This document shows, piece by piece, positions 54,405-62,046 of a stretch of 64,000 bases of DNA. The stretch's first letter is position 1. Every line of letters begins with the position of its first letter. Both the position numbers and the translations under genes were made by a program. The notes under the pieces were generated by a model, which had not been told where the DNA came from, ran no database searches, and saw nothing but the letters and a program-made list of their open reading frames with translations. Source of the DNA: JBAXGW01 sp037139195 (lineage in GTDB: Bacteria; Bacteroidota; Bacteroidia; Bacteroidales; JAHJDW01); contig JBAXGW010000006.1 in NCBI GenBank assembly GCA_037139195.1, positions 1 to 64,000 on the forward strand, written 5' to 3'.

Positions 54405-55517
54405 ATGAAAATAAAATTTATTCAGAATAAAATAGCAAGAAGAATTTTCTTTGCTTTATTGATTATTTATGCTGTTACAGGCTTTGTTCTTACAAGTGCA
54501 TATATTGCGTTAAAGTTGAAAATAACTAACGATGTAGGCACAGTTGATCAAAATAGCAGGTATTTTCAAAATCTTGATGCAGAGCATAAAGCAGAAAATG
54601 ATAGTATTAATTTTACGTTAAACAATCAAGCGTTTATTCAATACAAATTAAAAATTTTGGAAGAATATTTCCCCAAAAATGCAGCAGTAATATCTAATGT
54701 ATTAAAAACAACAGGCGACTTTAATTGTGCTGAAAAAATGTTTGATGCCGTAGTATTGCATTTGAAGGACAACCAAGAGTTTATGAATAAAATTTTGGAG
54801 TCAGAAAAACTATTTCAACCTAGAACATTGAAAACACAAACAGATACAAGCTTATTTGTTTGGATGAATTTAGAGGATTGGAAAACGCTGAAGTCTGCAA
54901 TAGTAAAGGACAAAAGATTAATTGACAGTGCAGCATTATTAGCTGGTGTTGAGCCACGTTTAATTGTATCTGTATTGGTTGGCGAACAAATAAGGTTGTT
55001 TAATTCTAAAAGAGAAACTTATAAAAAAGTACTTGCACCATTAACAATTCTTTCAGTAGAGTCTATTTATTCGTTGGGTGTTACTGGGATAAAAGAATTT
55101 ACGGCTATAAATGTTGAAAAGGGCATAAAGGACAGCGCTTCTGTTTATTATCTTGGAAAACAATATGAAAATTTATTAGATTTTAAAACAGAAGACTCTG
55201 CAACAGAAAGAATTAGTAGGTTGGTAGATTACCGAAATCATTATTATTCTTATATTTATGCAGCTATTATAATAAAACAAGTAAATACGCAATGGCAAAA
55301 AGCGGGCTTTGATATATCAGAACGTCCTGAAATTTTAGCAACTTTATTTAATGTTGGATTTGAACAATCTAAACCCAAAGCAGACCCATTAGTTGGGGGT
55401 TCGCATATAAAAGTTGGAGAACAAGATTATACATTTGGTTCTTTGGCGTATGATTTTTATTATTCAGGAGAATTGTATAATGATTTTCCTTATAAAAAGG
55501 AAAAATGGAGAAATTAA
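54405..55517 (+). CDS. Membrane-anchored DUF1402/lysozyme-like protein
   Basis: A 370-residue protein with one N-terminal membrane helix (about residues 12-36) and a long periplasmic part. The C-terminal half, with AALLAGVEPRLIVSVLVGEQIRLF, SVESIYSLGVTGIKEFTA, RLVDYRNHYYSYIYAAIII and PEILATLFNVGFEQSKP, resembles the DUF1402/lytic-transglycosylase-like fold (catalytic Glu possibly in GVEPRLIVSVLVGEQ), suggesting peptidoglycan cleavage or binding. It overlaps the following M23-LysM gene by 13 bp, so the two form a cell-wall pair. The exact activity is inferred. Confidence 0.65.
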   Translation: MKIKFIQNKIARRIFFALLIIYAVTGFVLTSAYIALKLKITNDVGTVDQNSRYFQNLDAEHKAENDSINFTLNNQAFIQYKLKILEEYFPKNAAVISNVLKTTGDFNCAEKMFDAVVLHLKDNQEFMNKILESEKLFQPRTLKTQTDTSLFVWMNLEDWKTLKSAIVKDKRLIDSAALLAGVEPRLIVSVLVGEQIRLFNSKRETYKKVLAPLTILSVESIYSLGVTGIKEFTAINVEKGIKDSASVYYLGKQYENLLDFKTEDSATERISRLVDYRNHYYSYIYAAIIIKQVNTQWQKAGFDISERPEILATLFNVGFEQSKPKADPLVGGSHIKVGEQDYTFGSLAYDFYYSGELYNDFPYKKEKWRN

Positions 55518-56440
55518 AAAAACTTTTTATTATATTATTACTTTCGCTGCTAAGCAATTCTTTTTTACTTGCCCAGAAAAATGTTGTGGCTATTGATACA
55601 ATTGACTTAAATACGAACAAAGTAATATTATATTCCGATAATACTTGGTCGTATTTAATGAGTTCAGACAATTCCCTTACACGACAAGATTCATTAAATT
55701 TTATAAATTCAAATTGGGAAATGGTTCAAATCTTTGCATACCTTAATGAACGAGGGAAAGATGGGACTTATGAGTTTGACAAATCTTCAATGTCTAAAGA
55801 ACTTCTCACTGTGCCTATTCACGGAACAATTTACGGTGGATTTCATAAAGGACATGATGGAGTTGATATTGCATTAAACAAAGGGGATAAAATATATGCA
55901 GCCATGGACGGAAAAGTTCGATATGCGCAGTTCCAACCTCATGGATATGGAAATTTAATTATTATTAGGCATTATAATGGCTTGGAAACTTGGTATAGCC
56001 ATTTAGAAAAAATTCATGTTAAACCCAATCAATTTGTTAAATCAGGTGATGTAATTGGAACAGGAGGCAGAACTGGTAGAGCAAGTGCAAATCATTTGCA
56101 TTTTGAGACCAGATACCATGATAAACCAATGAATCCTGAAATGTTTTTTGATTTTAATAAATCAAATTTAGTATCTAATGAAAGAATTAAATCTTTGCCT
56201 GATACCTTAAGTAAATCAATTGCAAAAAATATTGAAGCTAAAAAAGAGGTAGCTTCGAAAAAAGAATCTCAAAAAAAGACAAATACTAAGAAAAAAACTC
56301 ACACTATAAAATCGGGAGACACCCTTTCGAAATTGGCCAGGGATTATCATACTTCAGTTGATGATATATGCAAAGCTAATAAAATTAGTAAAGATGGTGT
56401 TCTGAGTTTAGGACAAAAGGTTGTTATCCCAACGAAATAA
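55505..56440 (+). CDS. M23 peptidase with C-terminal LysM domain
   Basis: A 311-residue exported protein. A signal peptide (LFIILLLSLLSNSFLLAQ) is followed by a small N-terminal domain and an M23 metallopeptidase domain with zinc ligands H117 and D121 in GHDGVDI, plus H197/H199 in ANHLHFET. A Lys-rich linker (about 220-265) leads to a LysM domain (HTIKSGDTLSKLARDYHTSVDDIC, about 266-310) that binds peptidoglycan. It acts as an endopeptidase (lysostaphin-like) or as a non-catalytic NlpD/EnvC-like activator; the complete set of ligands favours catalysis. Translationally coupled to the upstream lysozyme-like gene. Confidence 0.88.
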   Translation: MEKLKKLFIILLLSLLSNSFLLAQKNVVAIDTIDLNTNKVILYSDNTWSYLMSSDNSLTRQDSLNFINSNWEMVQIFAYLNERGKDGTYEFDKSSMSKELLTVPIHGTIYGGFHKGHDGVDIALNKGDKIYAAMDGKVRYAQFQPHGYGNLIIIRHYNGLETWYSHLEKIHVKPNQFVKSGDVIGTGGRTGRASANHLHFETRYHDKPMNPEMFFDFNKSNLVSNERIKSLPDTLSKSIAKNIEAKKEVASKKESQKKTNTKKKTHTIKSGDTLSKLARDYHTSVDDICKANKISKDGVLSLGQKVVIPTK

Positions 56441-56499
56441 GAAAGTAAGTGTATTTCGTATTATTCAAACAAATCTTGTCTACTATCAACTAAATTGAT

Positions 56500-56529
56500 T
56501 TTGCTTTATTGAAAAATTCAGTATTTTTG
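56500..56529 (+). promoter_or_regulatory. Promoter of the NuoE/HndA-like gene
   Basis: TTTG (56500-56503), an 18-bp spacer and TATTTTTG (56522-56529), 19 bp before the ATG. The arrangement is nearly the same as at 54352-54381. Confidence 0.6.
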
Positions 56530-56547
56530 TGCTGAAATAAAGATTTT

Positions 56548-57066
56548 ATGAGAATAAGCAGAATTAAAGCAAAAACAAATTCAGAATCTAGCTCGTTTGT
56601 CGACTTGTCATTGCTCGACAATTTGATTATTAAATATAAAAACGCGAAAGGCAATATGATTCCATTGCTCCAAGGTGCTCAGAATATTTATGGCTATTTG
56701 CCAAAAGAAGTTTTTGTGAAAATTTCTGATGAAACTGGTTTGAAACTAAGCGATATGTACGGAGTTGCAAGTTTTTATGCCCAATTTCGATTAAAACCAG
56801 TTGGAAAAAATGTTATAAAAGTTTGTCACGGAACGGCCTGTCATGTCCAAAATGCCACAGCAATAACAACTGCACTTATAGAAGAATTAGGTGTTAATGA
56901 TGGTGAAACAACTGAGGATGGGATGTTCACTCTAGAATCTGTAGCTTGTTTGGGTTGTTGTTCGTTAGCTCCAGTAATGATGATTTGTGAGGAAACGTAC
57001 GGCAAACTAGACGCAAAGTCAACAAAAGAAGTAATTAAAGGGTTAAGGGAGACTAGTAACAGGTAA
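56548..57066 (+). CDS. NuoE/HndA-like [2Fe-2S] subunit
   Basis: A 172-residue thioredoxin-like [2Fe-2S] protein homologous to NuoE and HndA. The ligand cysteines are C93 and C98 (VCHGTACH) and C134 and C138 (ACLGCCS). MIPLLQGAQNIYGYLP and MYGVASFYAQF are family hallmarks. It transfers electrons between the NADH/FMN module and downstream clusters. The next gene (57188) encodes the NuoF/HndC-like FMN subunit, so the pair forms the diaphorase part of an NAD(P)-linked hydrogenase or formate dehydrogenase. Confidence 0.9.
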   Translation: MRISRIKAKTNSESSSFVDLSLLDNLIIKYKNAKGNMIPLLQGAQNIYGYLPKEVFVKISDETGLKLSDMYGVASFYAQFRLKPVGKNVIKVCHGTACHVQNATAITTALIEELGVNDGETTEDGMFTLESVACLGCCSLAPVMMICEETYGKLDAKSTKEVIKGLRETSNR

Positions 57067-57150
57067 CTGGTAACAGGTGCATGGTGCAGGAGATATATTA
57101 TAGTTGCGTAGCCTTCTGTATTCTTGATTCTGTCTTCTGCATTCTTTAAA
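57056..57150. repeat. Degenerate intergenic repeats before the NuoF-like gene
   Basis: Direct copies of GTAACAGGTAACTGGTAACA occur at the stop codon and just after it. The stretch CTTCTGTATTCTTGATTCTG, followed by TCTTCTGCATTCTTT (57111-57146), is rich in a TTCTG/ATTCTTG word. Its reverse complement resembles the words found at 58967-59020. Confidence 0.5.
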
Positions 57151-57187
57151 AAAAACTCTTCCAAATTTTCGAAAAAACAATATCAAT

Positions 57188-58966
57188 ATGAATAATATCC
57201 AAGTAATCGTAGGGATGGGCAGTTGTGGACTTGCAGCTGGTGCATACAAGGTTTACGACAAATTAAAAGAAATTGAAAAAACATCAAATACTAAATTTGA
57301 CTTAAAGAAAACAAGTTGCATTGGTATGTGCTTTCGTGAGCCTTTGGTTGAGGTAGTTGATAAAAATGGTTCGGTGATTTATGGAGATGTTTCTGAAAAA
57401 AACATAACTGAAATATTTGAAAGTCATGTTTTAAAAGGAATTCCAGTCGAACAATTTGCAGTAAAAACTGATTTGTTTGACACAAAAGATAAAAACTTTT
57501 TCGAAGGTCAGGTGAAGATTGCGCTTCGTAATTGTGGGTATATCGACCCTGAATCAATTGAAGAATATGAAACTCGTGGCGGATATGAAGCAATTAAAAA
57601 GCTGATTTCTGAAAAAGCCCAGTCAATGGATATTATACAATCTATTATAGATTCAGGACTTCGCGGTCGAGGTGGCGGTGGATTTTCAACTGGCATGAAA
57701 TGGAAGTTTGCATTTAATAATAAATCAGATGAAAAATATCTAATATGCAATGCTGACGAGGGTGATCCTGGGGCATTTATGGACAGGTCGATTCTTGAAG
57801 GCGACCCACATGCTGTTCTTGAAGGAATGATAATAGCTGCAAAAGCTATAGAAGCTACAGATGGTTGGATTTATTGTCGTGCCGAATATCCACTTGCTAT
57901 AAAACGTTTAAATATTGCAATTGAACAAGCTCGCACTAAAGGATATTTAGGGAAAAATATCTTAGGCGTTGATGGATTTAATTTTGATATTCATATTAAA
58001 GAAGGAGCAGGAGCATTTGTTTGTGGAGAAGAAACTGCATTAATTGCTTCAATAGAAGGACAAAGAGGAATGCCTCGTCGTCGTCCGCCATTTCCGGCAG
58101 AAAAAGGATTATGGCAAAAACCTACCAATATCAATAATGTTGAGACTTTCTCTAATATTCCTTGGATAATTTCTAATGGTGCGAAAGCATATGCACAATA
58201 TGGAACTGAAAAAAGCAAGGGAACTAAGGTTTTTGCTTTAACAGGAAAGATAAAAAATGGCGGTTTGGTTGAGGTTCCAATGGGAGTTTCAATTAGAAAA
58301 ATCGTTTTTGAAATGGGCGGCGGAATTTTAAAAGATAAAAAATTCAAAGCCGTCCAAATGGGCGGTCCTTCAGGAGGCTGTATTCCTGAACATTTGGCTG
58401 ATACTATTGTTGATTATGATTCAGTAAATGCTACCGGAGCAATCATGGGCTCTGGCGGTATGGTTGTTATGGACGAAACTACCTGTATGGTGGATATGGC
58501 TCGTTTCTTTTTAGATTTTACTAAGAAAGAATCGTGTGGCAAATGTACTTTCTGTAGAATTGGCACTCAAAGAATGTTGGAAATCCTAGAACGAATAACA
58601 AAAGGCGAAGGAAAAGAGGGAGACATAGAAATGCTTGAAGAACTTTCTTATCAGATTAAAGATGCTTCACTTTGTGGATTAGGTCAAACTGCTCCAAATC
58701 CTGTTCTTACCACTTTGAAATATTTCAGAGAAGAATACGAAGCTCATATTAAAGAAAAAAGATGTCCTGCTAAGAGTTGTAAGGCATTGATTACATATTC
58801 GATTCTTGAAGACAAATGTACAGGCTGTACAGCTTGTAAAAAAGTTTGCGGTGTTTCCGCTATTTCTGGCGAACGCAAAGAAATTCATCGAATAGACCAA
58901 GATTTGTGTGTGAAATGTGGAGCTTGTCTGGAAAAATGTAAATTCGGAGCGATTAGTTTGGAATAA
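57188..58966 (+). CDS. NuoF/HndC-like FMN, NAD(P)H-binding subunit with ferredoxin domain
   Basis: A 592-residue protein. The N-terminal thioredoxin-like [2Fe-2S] segment has C13, C44 and C48 (GSCGLAAGA; SCIGMCFREPLVEV); a fourth conventional cysteine is not obvious. The FMN/NAD-binding core follows: GLRGRGGGGFSTGMKW, CNADEGDPGAFMDR, and GAGAFVCGEETALI. The NuoF 4Fe-4S site is in ESCGKCTFCRIGTQRM ... CGLGQTAPNPV. Two [4Fe-4S] ferredoxin motifs (CTGCTACKKVC and CVKCGACLEKC) end the protein. The composition is that of HndC/HydB-type subunits in electron-bifurcating hydrogenases or formate dehydrogenases. Partner genes are the preceding NuoE-like gene and, beyond three unrelated genes, the NuoG/GltD-like gene. 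Confidence 0.92.
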   Translation: MNNIQVIVGMGSCGLAAGAYKVYDKLKEIEKTSNTKFDLKKTSCIGMCFREPLVEVVDKNGSVIYGDVSEKNITEIFESHVLKGIPVEQFAVKTDLFDTKDKNFFEGQVKIALRNCGYIDPESIEEYETRGGYEAIKKLISEKAQSMDIIQSIIDSGLRGRGGGGFSTGMKWKFAFNNKSDEKYLICNADEGDPGAFMDRSILEGDPHAVLEGMIIAAKAIEATDGWIYCRAEYPLAIKRLNIAIEQARTKGYLGKNILGVDGFNFDIHIKEGAGAFVCGEETALIASIEGQRGMPRRRPPFPAEKGLWQKPTNINNVETFSNIPWIISNGAKAYAQYGTEKSKGTKVFALTGKIKNGGLVEVPMGVSIRKIVFEMGGGILKDKKFKAVQMGGPSGGCIPEHLADTIVDYDSVNATGAIMGSGGMVVMDETTCMVDMARFFLDFTKKESCGKCTFCRIGTQRMLEILERITKGEGKEGDIEMLEELSYQIKDASLCGLGQTAPNPVLTTLKYFREEYEAHIKEKRCPAKSCKALITYSILEDKCTGCTACKKVCGVSAISGERKEIHRIDQDLCVKCGACLEKCKFGAISLE

Positions 58967-59020
58967 AGAAGCAAGAATCAAGTAGTAAGAATCAAGAATT
59001 CTGAAGTCAGAAGACTGAAT
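58967..59020. repeat. Degenerate intergenic repeats after the NuoF-like gene
   Basis: The stretch has repeated words AAGAATCAAG (twice), then AATTCTGAAGTCAGAAGACTGA. These are inverted relative to the similar words at 57111-57146, so the NuoF-like gene is flanked by such elements. Confidence 0.45.
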
Positions 59021-59051
59021 TTATGTGAGTTTTTTAATGCAATGTTGTTTT

Positions 59052-59369
59052 ATGATTAAATGGAAAGTTGCTTTTTTTGTAGTTATTTTTATCTGGCTTA
59101 TAACTATTATGTTATTTGGCTTTATTTATTTTAAACAAGAAATTATTATATGTTTCTCTAAAGCAGAAGTTGAATCATTTGAACAGGATCTGGGAAATGT
59201 TTCAATTATTTTTAATAGAAATCTTAAAACAAAAAAACAAATTGAGGATAAATTGTCTAAAAATGAGTTTTCACCTTTTCTTGAGAAGAAAGTTGATACA
59301 TTAATTATGAATAAAACAAAATTAGTTTTTGAAAATGATACATTAGTAGAAATAATTAAAAAGTATTAA
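59052..59369 (+). CDS. Small single-pass membrane protein
   Basis: A 105-residue protein with one N-terminal membrane helix (IKWKVAFFVVIFIWLITIMLF) and a soluble tail of about 75 residues rich in Lys, Glu and Phe. I do not recognise a family. The ATG at 59052 is preferred over the GTG at 59025, which would lengthen the protein by nine residues without a better context. It precedes the MBOAT gene by 43 bp, so it may be part of the same unit. Confidence 0.55.
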   Translation: MIKWKVAFFVVIFIWLITIMLFGFIYFKQEIIICFSKAEVESFEQDLGNVSIIFNRNLKTKKQIEDKLSKNEFSPFLEKKVDTLIMNKTKLVFENDTLVEIIKKY

Positions 59370-59412
59370 TGAAATACAATTATAGTAGAATATAGCTTAC
59401 AATTTCAAATAA

Positions 59413-60855
59413 ATGTTATTTAGTTCAATTATATTTTTGTTTTCTTTTTTGCCAATTACGTTGTTGGGGTATTATCTCATTAATCCTCAATATCGTAACT
59501 ATTGGCTTTTATTGACTAGTTTATTTTTCTTTGCTTGGGGAGGAGTTAGTTTTACAATTATTCTGATTGTTTCAATTGTACTTAATTTTCTTTTTGGTCT
59601 ACTAATTCAAAAGAATTTAGAAAATAAATCTGCATTTGTTTGGTTGTTTATTGGTGTTTCTATTAACATTGCTTTGCTTGGTGTTTTTAAATATACCAAT
59701 TTTATTGTTGCTAATCTGAATAATCTTTTTGGAGTAATTAATATTAAACAATTACCTGCAACTCATATTATTCTACCTGTTGGTATTTCATTCTATACTT
59801 TTCATTCTTTGTCGTATTTGGTTGATATTTATCGTAGAAAGGTAACTGCACAAAAGAATATATTTGATTTGTCACTTTATATTAGCATGTTTTCGCAACT
59901 AATTGCAGGTCCTATTATTAGATATAGCGATGTTTGGACTCAATTGCGAAATAGAACTCATACACTTAGTAAATTTTCCTCAGGGGTAGAACGATTTTTA
60001 ATTGGTTTAGGAAAGAAAGTTTTGTTGGCAAATGTTTTTGCTAAAGTAGCAGATGATATTTTTGCAGTAAACGCAATTGATTTAAATGCTCCAACTGCTT
60101 GGCTCGGAATCGTTTGTTATTCTTTACAAATTTATTGCGATTTTGCTGGTTATTCAGATATGGCAATTGGTTTAGGTAGAATGTTTGGTTTCGAGTTTTT
60201 AGAGAATTTTAATTATCCATATATTGCTAAATCTGTTAAAGAATTTTGGCGAAGATGGCATATTTCATTGTCGTCTTTTTTTCGTGATTATGTATATATT
60301 CCGCTAGGTGGAAATAGAGTTAAAATTGGCAGAACCTATTTAAATTTGTTGCTTGTTTTTCTGCTGACTGGCTTCTGGCATGGAGCAAGCTGGAGTTTTG
60401 TAGTTTGGGGATTATTTCATGGCTTTTTTATGGTAATTGAAAAACTTGGTTTTGATAAAGTATTAGATAGAACATGGAAACCTATTTCTAATCTTTATAC
60501 AATTCTTGTGGTTATGTTTGCTTGGGTCTTGTTCAGAGCAGATACTTTAACTTATGCCGTTCATTTCTGGAAAGCAATGTTTAACTTTTCTCAAAATACA
60601 AATCAAATTGCATTGTTTTATAGTTTTATGAATAAGGAATTTTATTATGCTTTAGTGGTTGTAATTCTTGGGTCATTTGGGTTTTATAGAATTGTTGGTG
60701 AAAAAGTTAATCTAATTTTAAGTAATACCAAGTTTGTGTTTTTTAATCATGTATATCATTTTATATCATTGTCATTTTATTTATTTATAATGATATTTAG
60801 CACAACATATTTAATTGCAGGTACTTATAACCCTTTTATTTATTATAGATTTTAA
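59413..60855 (+). CDS. MBOAT-family O-acyltransferase (AlgI/DltB-like)
   Basis: A 480-residue polytopic membrane protein. Family marks: PVGISFYTFHSLSYLVDIYR, FSQLIAGPIIRYSD, YCDFAGYSDMAIGLGRMFGF, EFWRRWHISLSSFFRDYVYIPLGGNR (H283) and the catalytic histidine H323 in LLTGFWHGASW. It moves acyl groups across the inner membrane for transfer to a polysaccharide in AlgI-type systems. The next gene (AlgX/AlgJ-like, 6-bp gap) is the likely periplasmic partner. The polysaccharide acceptor is not known from the window. Confidence 0.92.
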   Translation: MLFSSIIFLFSFLPITLLGYYLINPQYRNYWLLLTSLFFFAWGGVSFTIILIVSIVLNFLFGLLIQKNLENKSAFVWLFIGVSINIALLGVFKYTNFIVANLNNLFGVINIKQLPATHIILPVGISFYTFHSLSYLVDIYRRKVTAQKNIFDLSLYISMFSQLIAGPIIRYSDVWTQLRNRTHTLSKFSSGVERFLIGLGKKVLLANVFAKVADDIFAVNAIDLNAPTAWLGIVCYSLQIYCDFAGYSDMAIGLGRMFGFEFLENFNYPYIAKSVKEFWRRWHISLSSFFRDYVYIPLGGNRVKIGRTYLNLLLVFLLTGFWHGASWSFVVWGLFHGFFMVIEKLGFDKVLDRTWKPISNLYTILVVMFAWVLFRADTLTYAVHFWKAMFNFSQNTNQIALFYSFMNKEFYYALVVVILGSFGFYRIVGEKVNLILSNTKFVFFNHVYHFISLSFYLFIMIFSTTYLIAGTYNPFIYYRF

Positions 60856-60861
60856 TTTATT

Positions 60862-62016
60862 ATGCATTTGAATTATAGAAATATATTAATAACTGTAGTT
60901 TTTTTGCTTTTTATTTCTTTTCCTTTTGTTAATGGTAGGATTAATATAGTTAAGGATATTAAAAGCTCAGAGAACAGAGGTATGAAAAAAGAACCATTGT
61001 TTGATACTACGAATATTAATGTATATCCATTGGCTTATGAGGAATTCTATAATGATAATTTCCCTTTAAGAAGTAGATATATAAAGTTGTTTAATTCTTT
61101 TAACTTAAACATCTTAGATAAATCTCCAGTGCCAGATCAAGTAATAATTGGAAAAGAGGGATGGTTATATTTTGCAAATGAGGAATTAGATATTTATAAA
61201 GGGAAAAATAGATTTTCAGAAAAAGAGCTAGAGGAGTTTAGATTGGAATTAGACTATAGAACAAACTATTTAGAGAAACTAGGAATCAAATATTATTTTA
61301 TGGTTGCTCCCTCTAAATCTACGATATATCCTGAATACATGCCAGTTAGTGTTGTTCAGGAAAACAAAGAGTCATGGGGAGAACAACTTATTAATTATTT
61401 GAACAAGAAGTCGGTTGTGAAAACAATAAATGTCTACACTACACTAAGAGCTAACTCTAAAAAGGAGAATTTGTATTATAAAATTGATAATCATTGGAAT
61501 ATGCTTGGTGGGTTTTATGGTGCTAATGAAATTATTAGGGTGATGAAAAAAGATTTTCCTCAGCTTAGTACGCATAAACTTTCGGAATATTCAATAAAAA
61601 AAGAACAAATTAAAGAAGGAAATCTATCAAAAATGTTTTCTGGATCTGGTAATTTCAGAGATGTACGTTGTTTTTTTACTCCTAAAAAAGGAAGAAAAGC
61701 GGTAGAAGTTGCAAAAAAATATCCTGTAATAAAGAATTTTTCAATGATTAATGATTACGAAAAAACCATGGAAATTAAAGATTCGCATAAACCTAAAATA
61801 TTAATTATTACCGATTCATTTGGTGCACATGCTTACGAATTTCTTTCAGAGGAATTTAGCCGTAGTGTAAAAATTTTTGATGCATGGAATTATATGTTGA
61901 ATGAGGACATTGTGCTTAAAGAAAAGCCCGATATTGTATTACTAATTTCATTTGAACCTAGATTGAGATATTTGCTTAAAAATCAATCTCGTTTAAAAAA
62001 TATAGAAAAGAAATAA
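60862..62016 (+). CDS. AlgX/AlgJ-like SGNH-type O-acetyltransferase partner
   Basis: A 384-residue protein with an N-terminal membrane anchor (about residues 8-24). The SGNH-like domain shows D209 and H211 in KIDNHWNMLGG and the nucleophile S319 in IITDSFG, matching the catalytic set of AlgJ/AlgX-type (DHHW) acetyltransferases. The N-terminal FPLRSRYIKLFNSF and GKEGWLYF segments are also typical. With the MBOAT protein it should O-acetylate an exported polysaccharide or glycan. The pair forms a compact unit inserted between the NuoF-like and NuoG/GltD-like genes. Confidence 0.85.
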   Translation: MHLNYRNILITVVFLLFISFPFVNGRINIVKDIKSSENRGMKKEPLFDTTNINVYPLAYEEFYNDNFPLRSRYIKLFNSFNLNILDKSPVPDQVIIGKEGWLYFANEELDIYKGKNRFSEKELEEFRLELDYRTNYLEKLGIKYYFMVAPSKSTIYPEYMPVSVVQENKESWGEQLINYLNKKSVVKTINVYTTLRANSKKENLYYKIDNHWNMLGGFYGANEIIRVMKKDFPQLSTHKLSEYSIKKEQIKEGNLSKMFSGSGNFRDVRCFFTPKKGRKAVEVAKKYPVIKNFSMINDYEKTMEIKDSHKPKILIITDSFGAHAYEFLSEEFSRSVKIFDAWNYMLNEDIVLKEKPDIVLLISFEPRLRYLLKNQSRLKNIEKK

Positions 62017-62046
62017 ATATTACTGAAATATATAAAAAATCATAAA

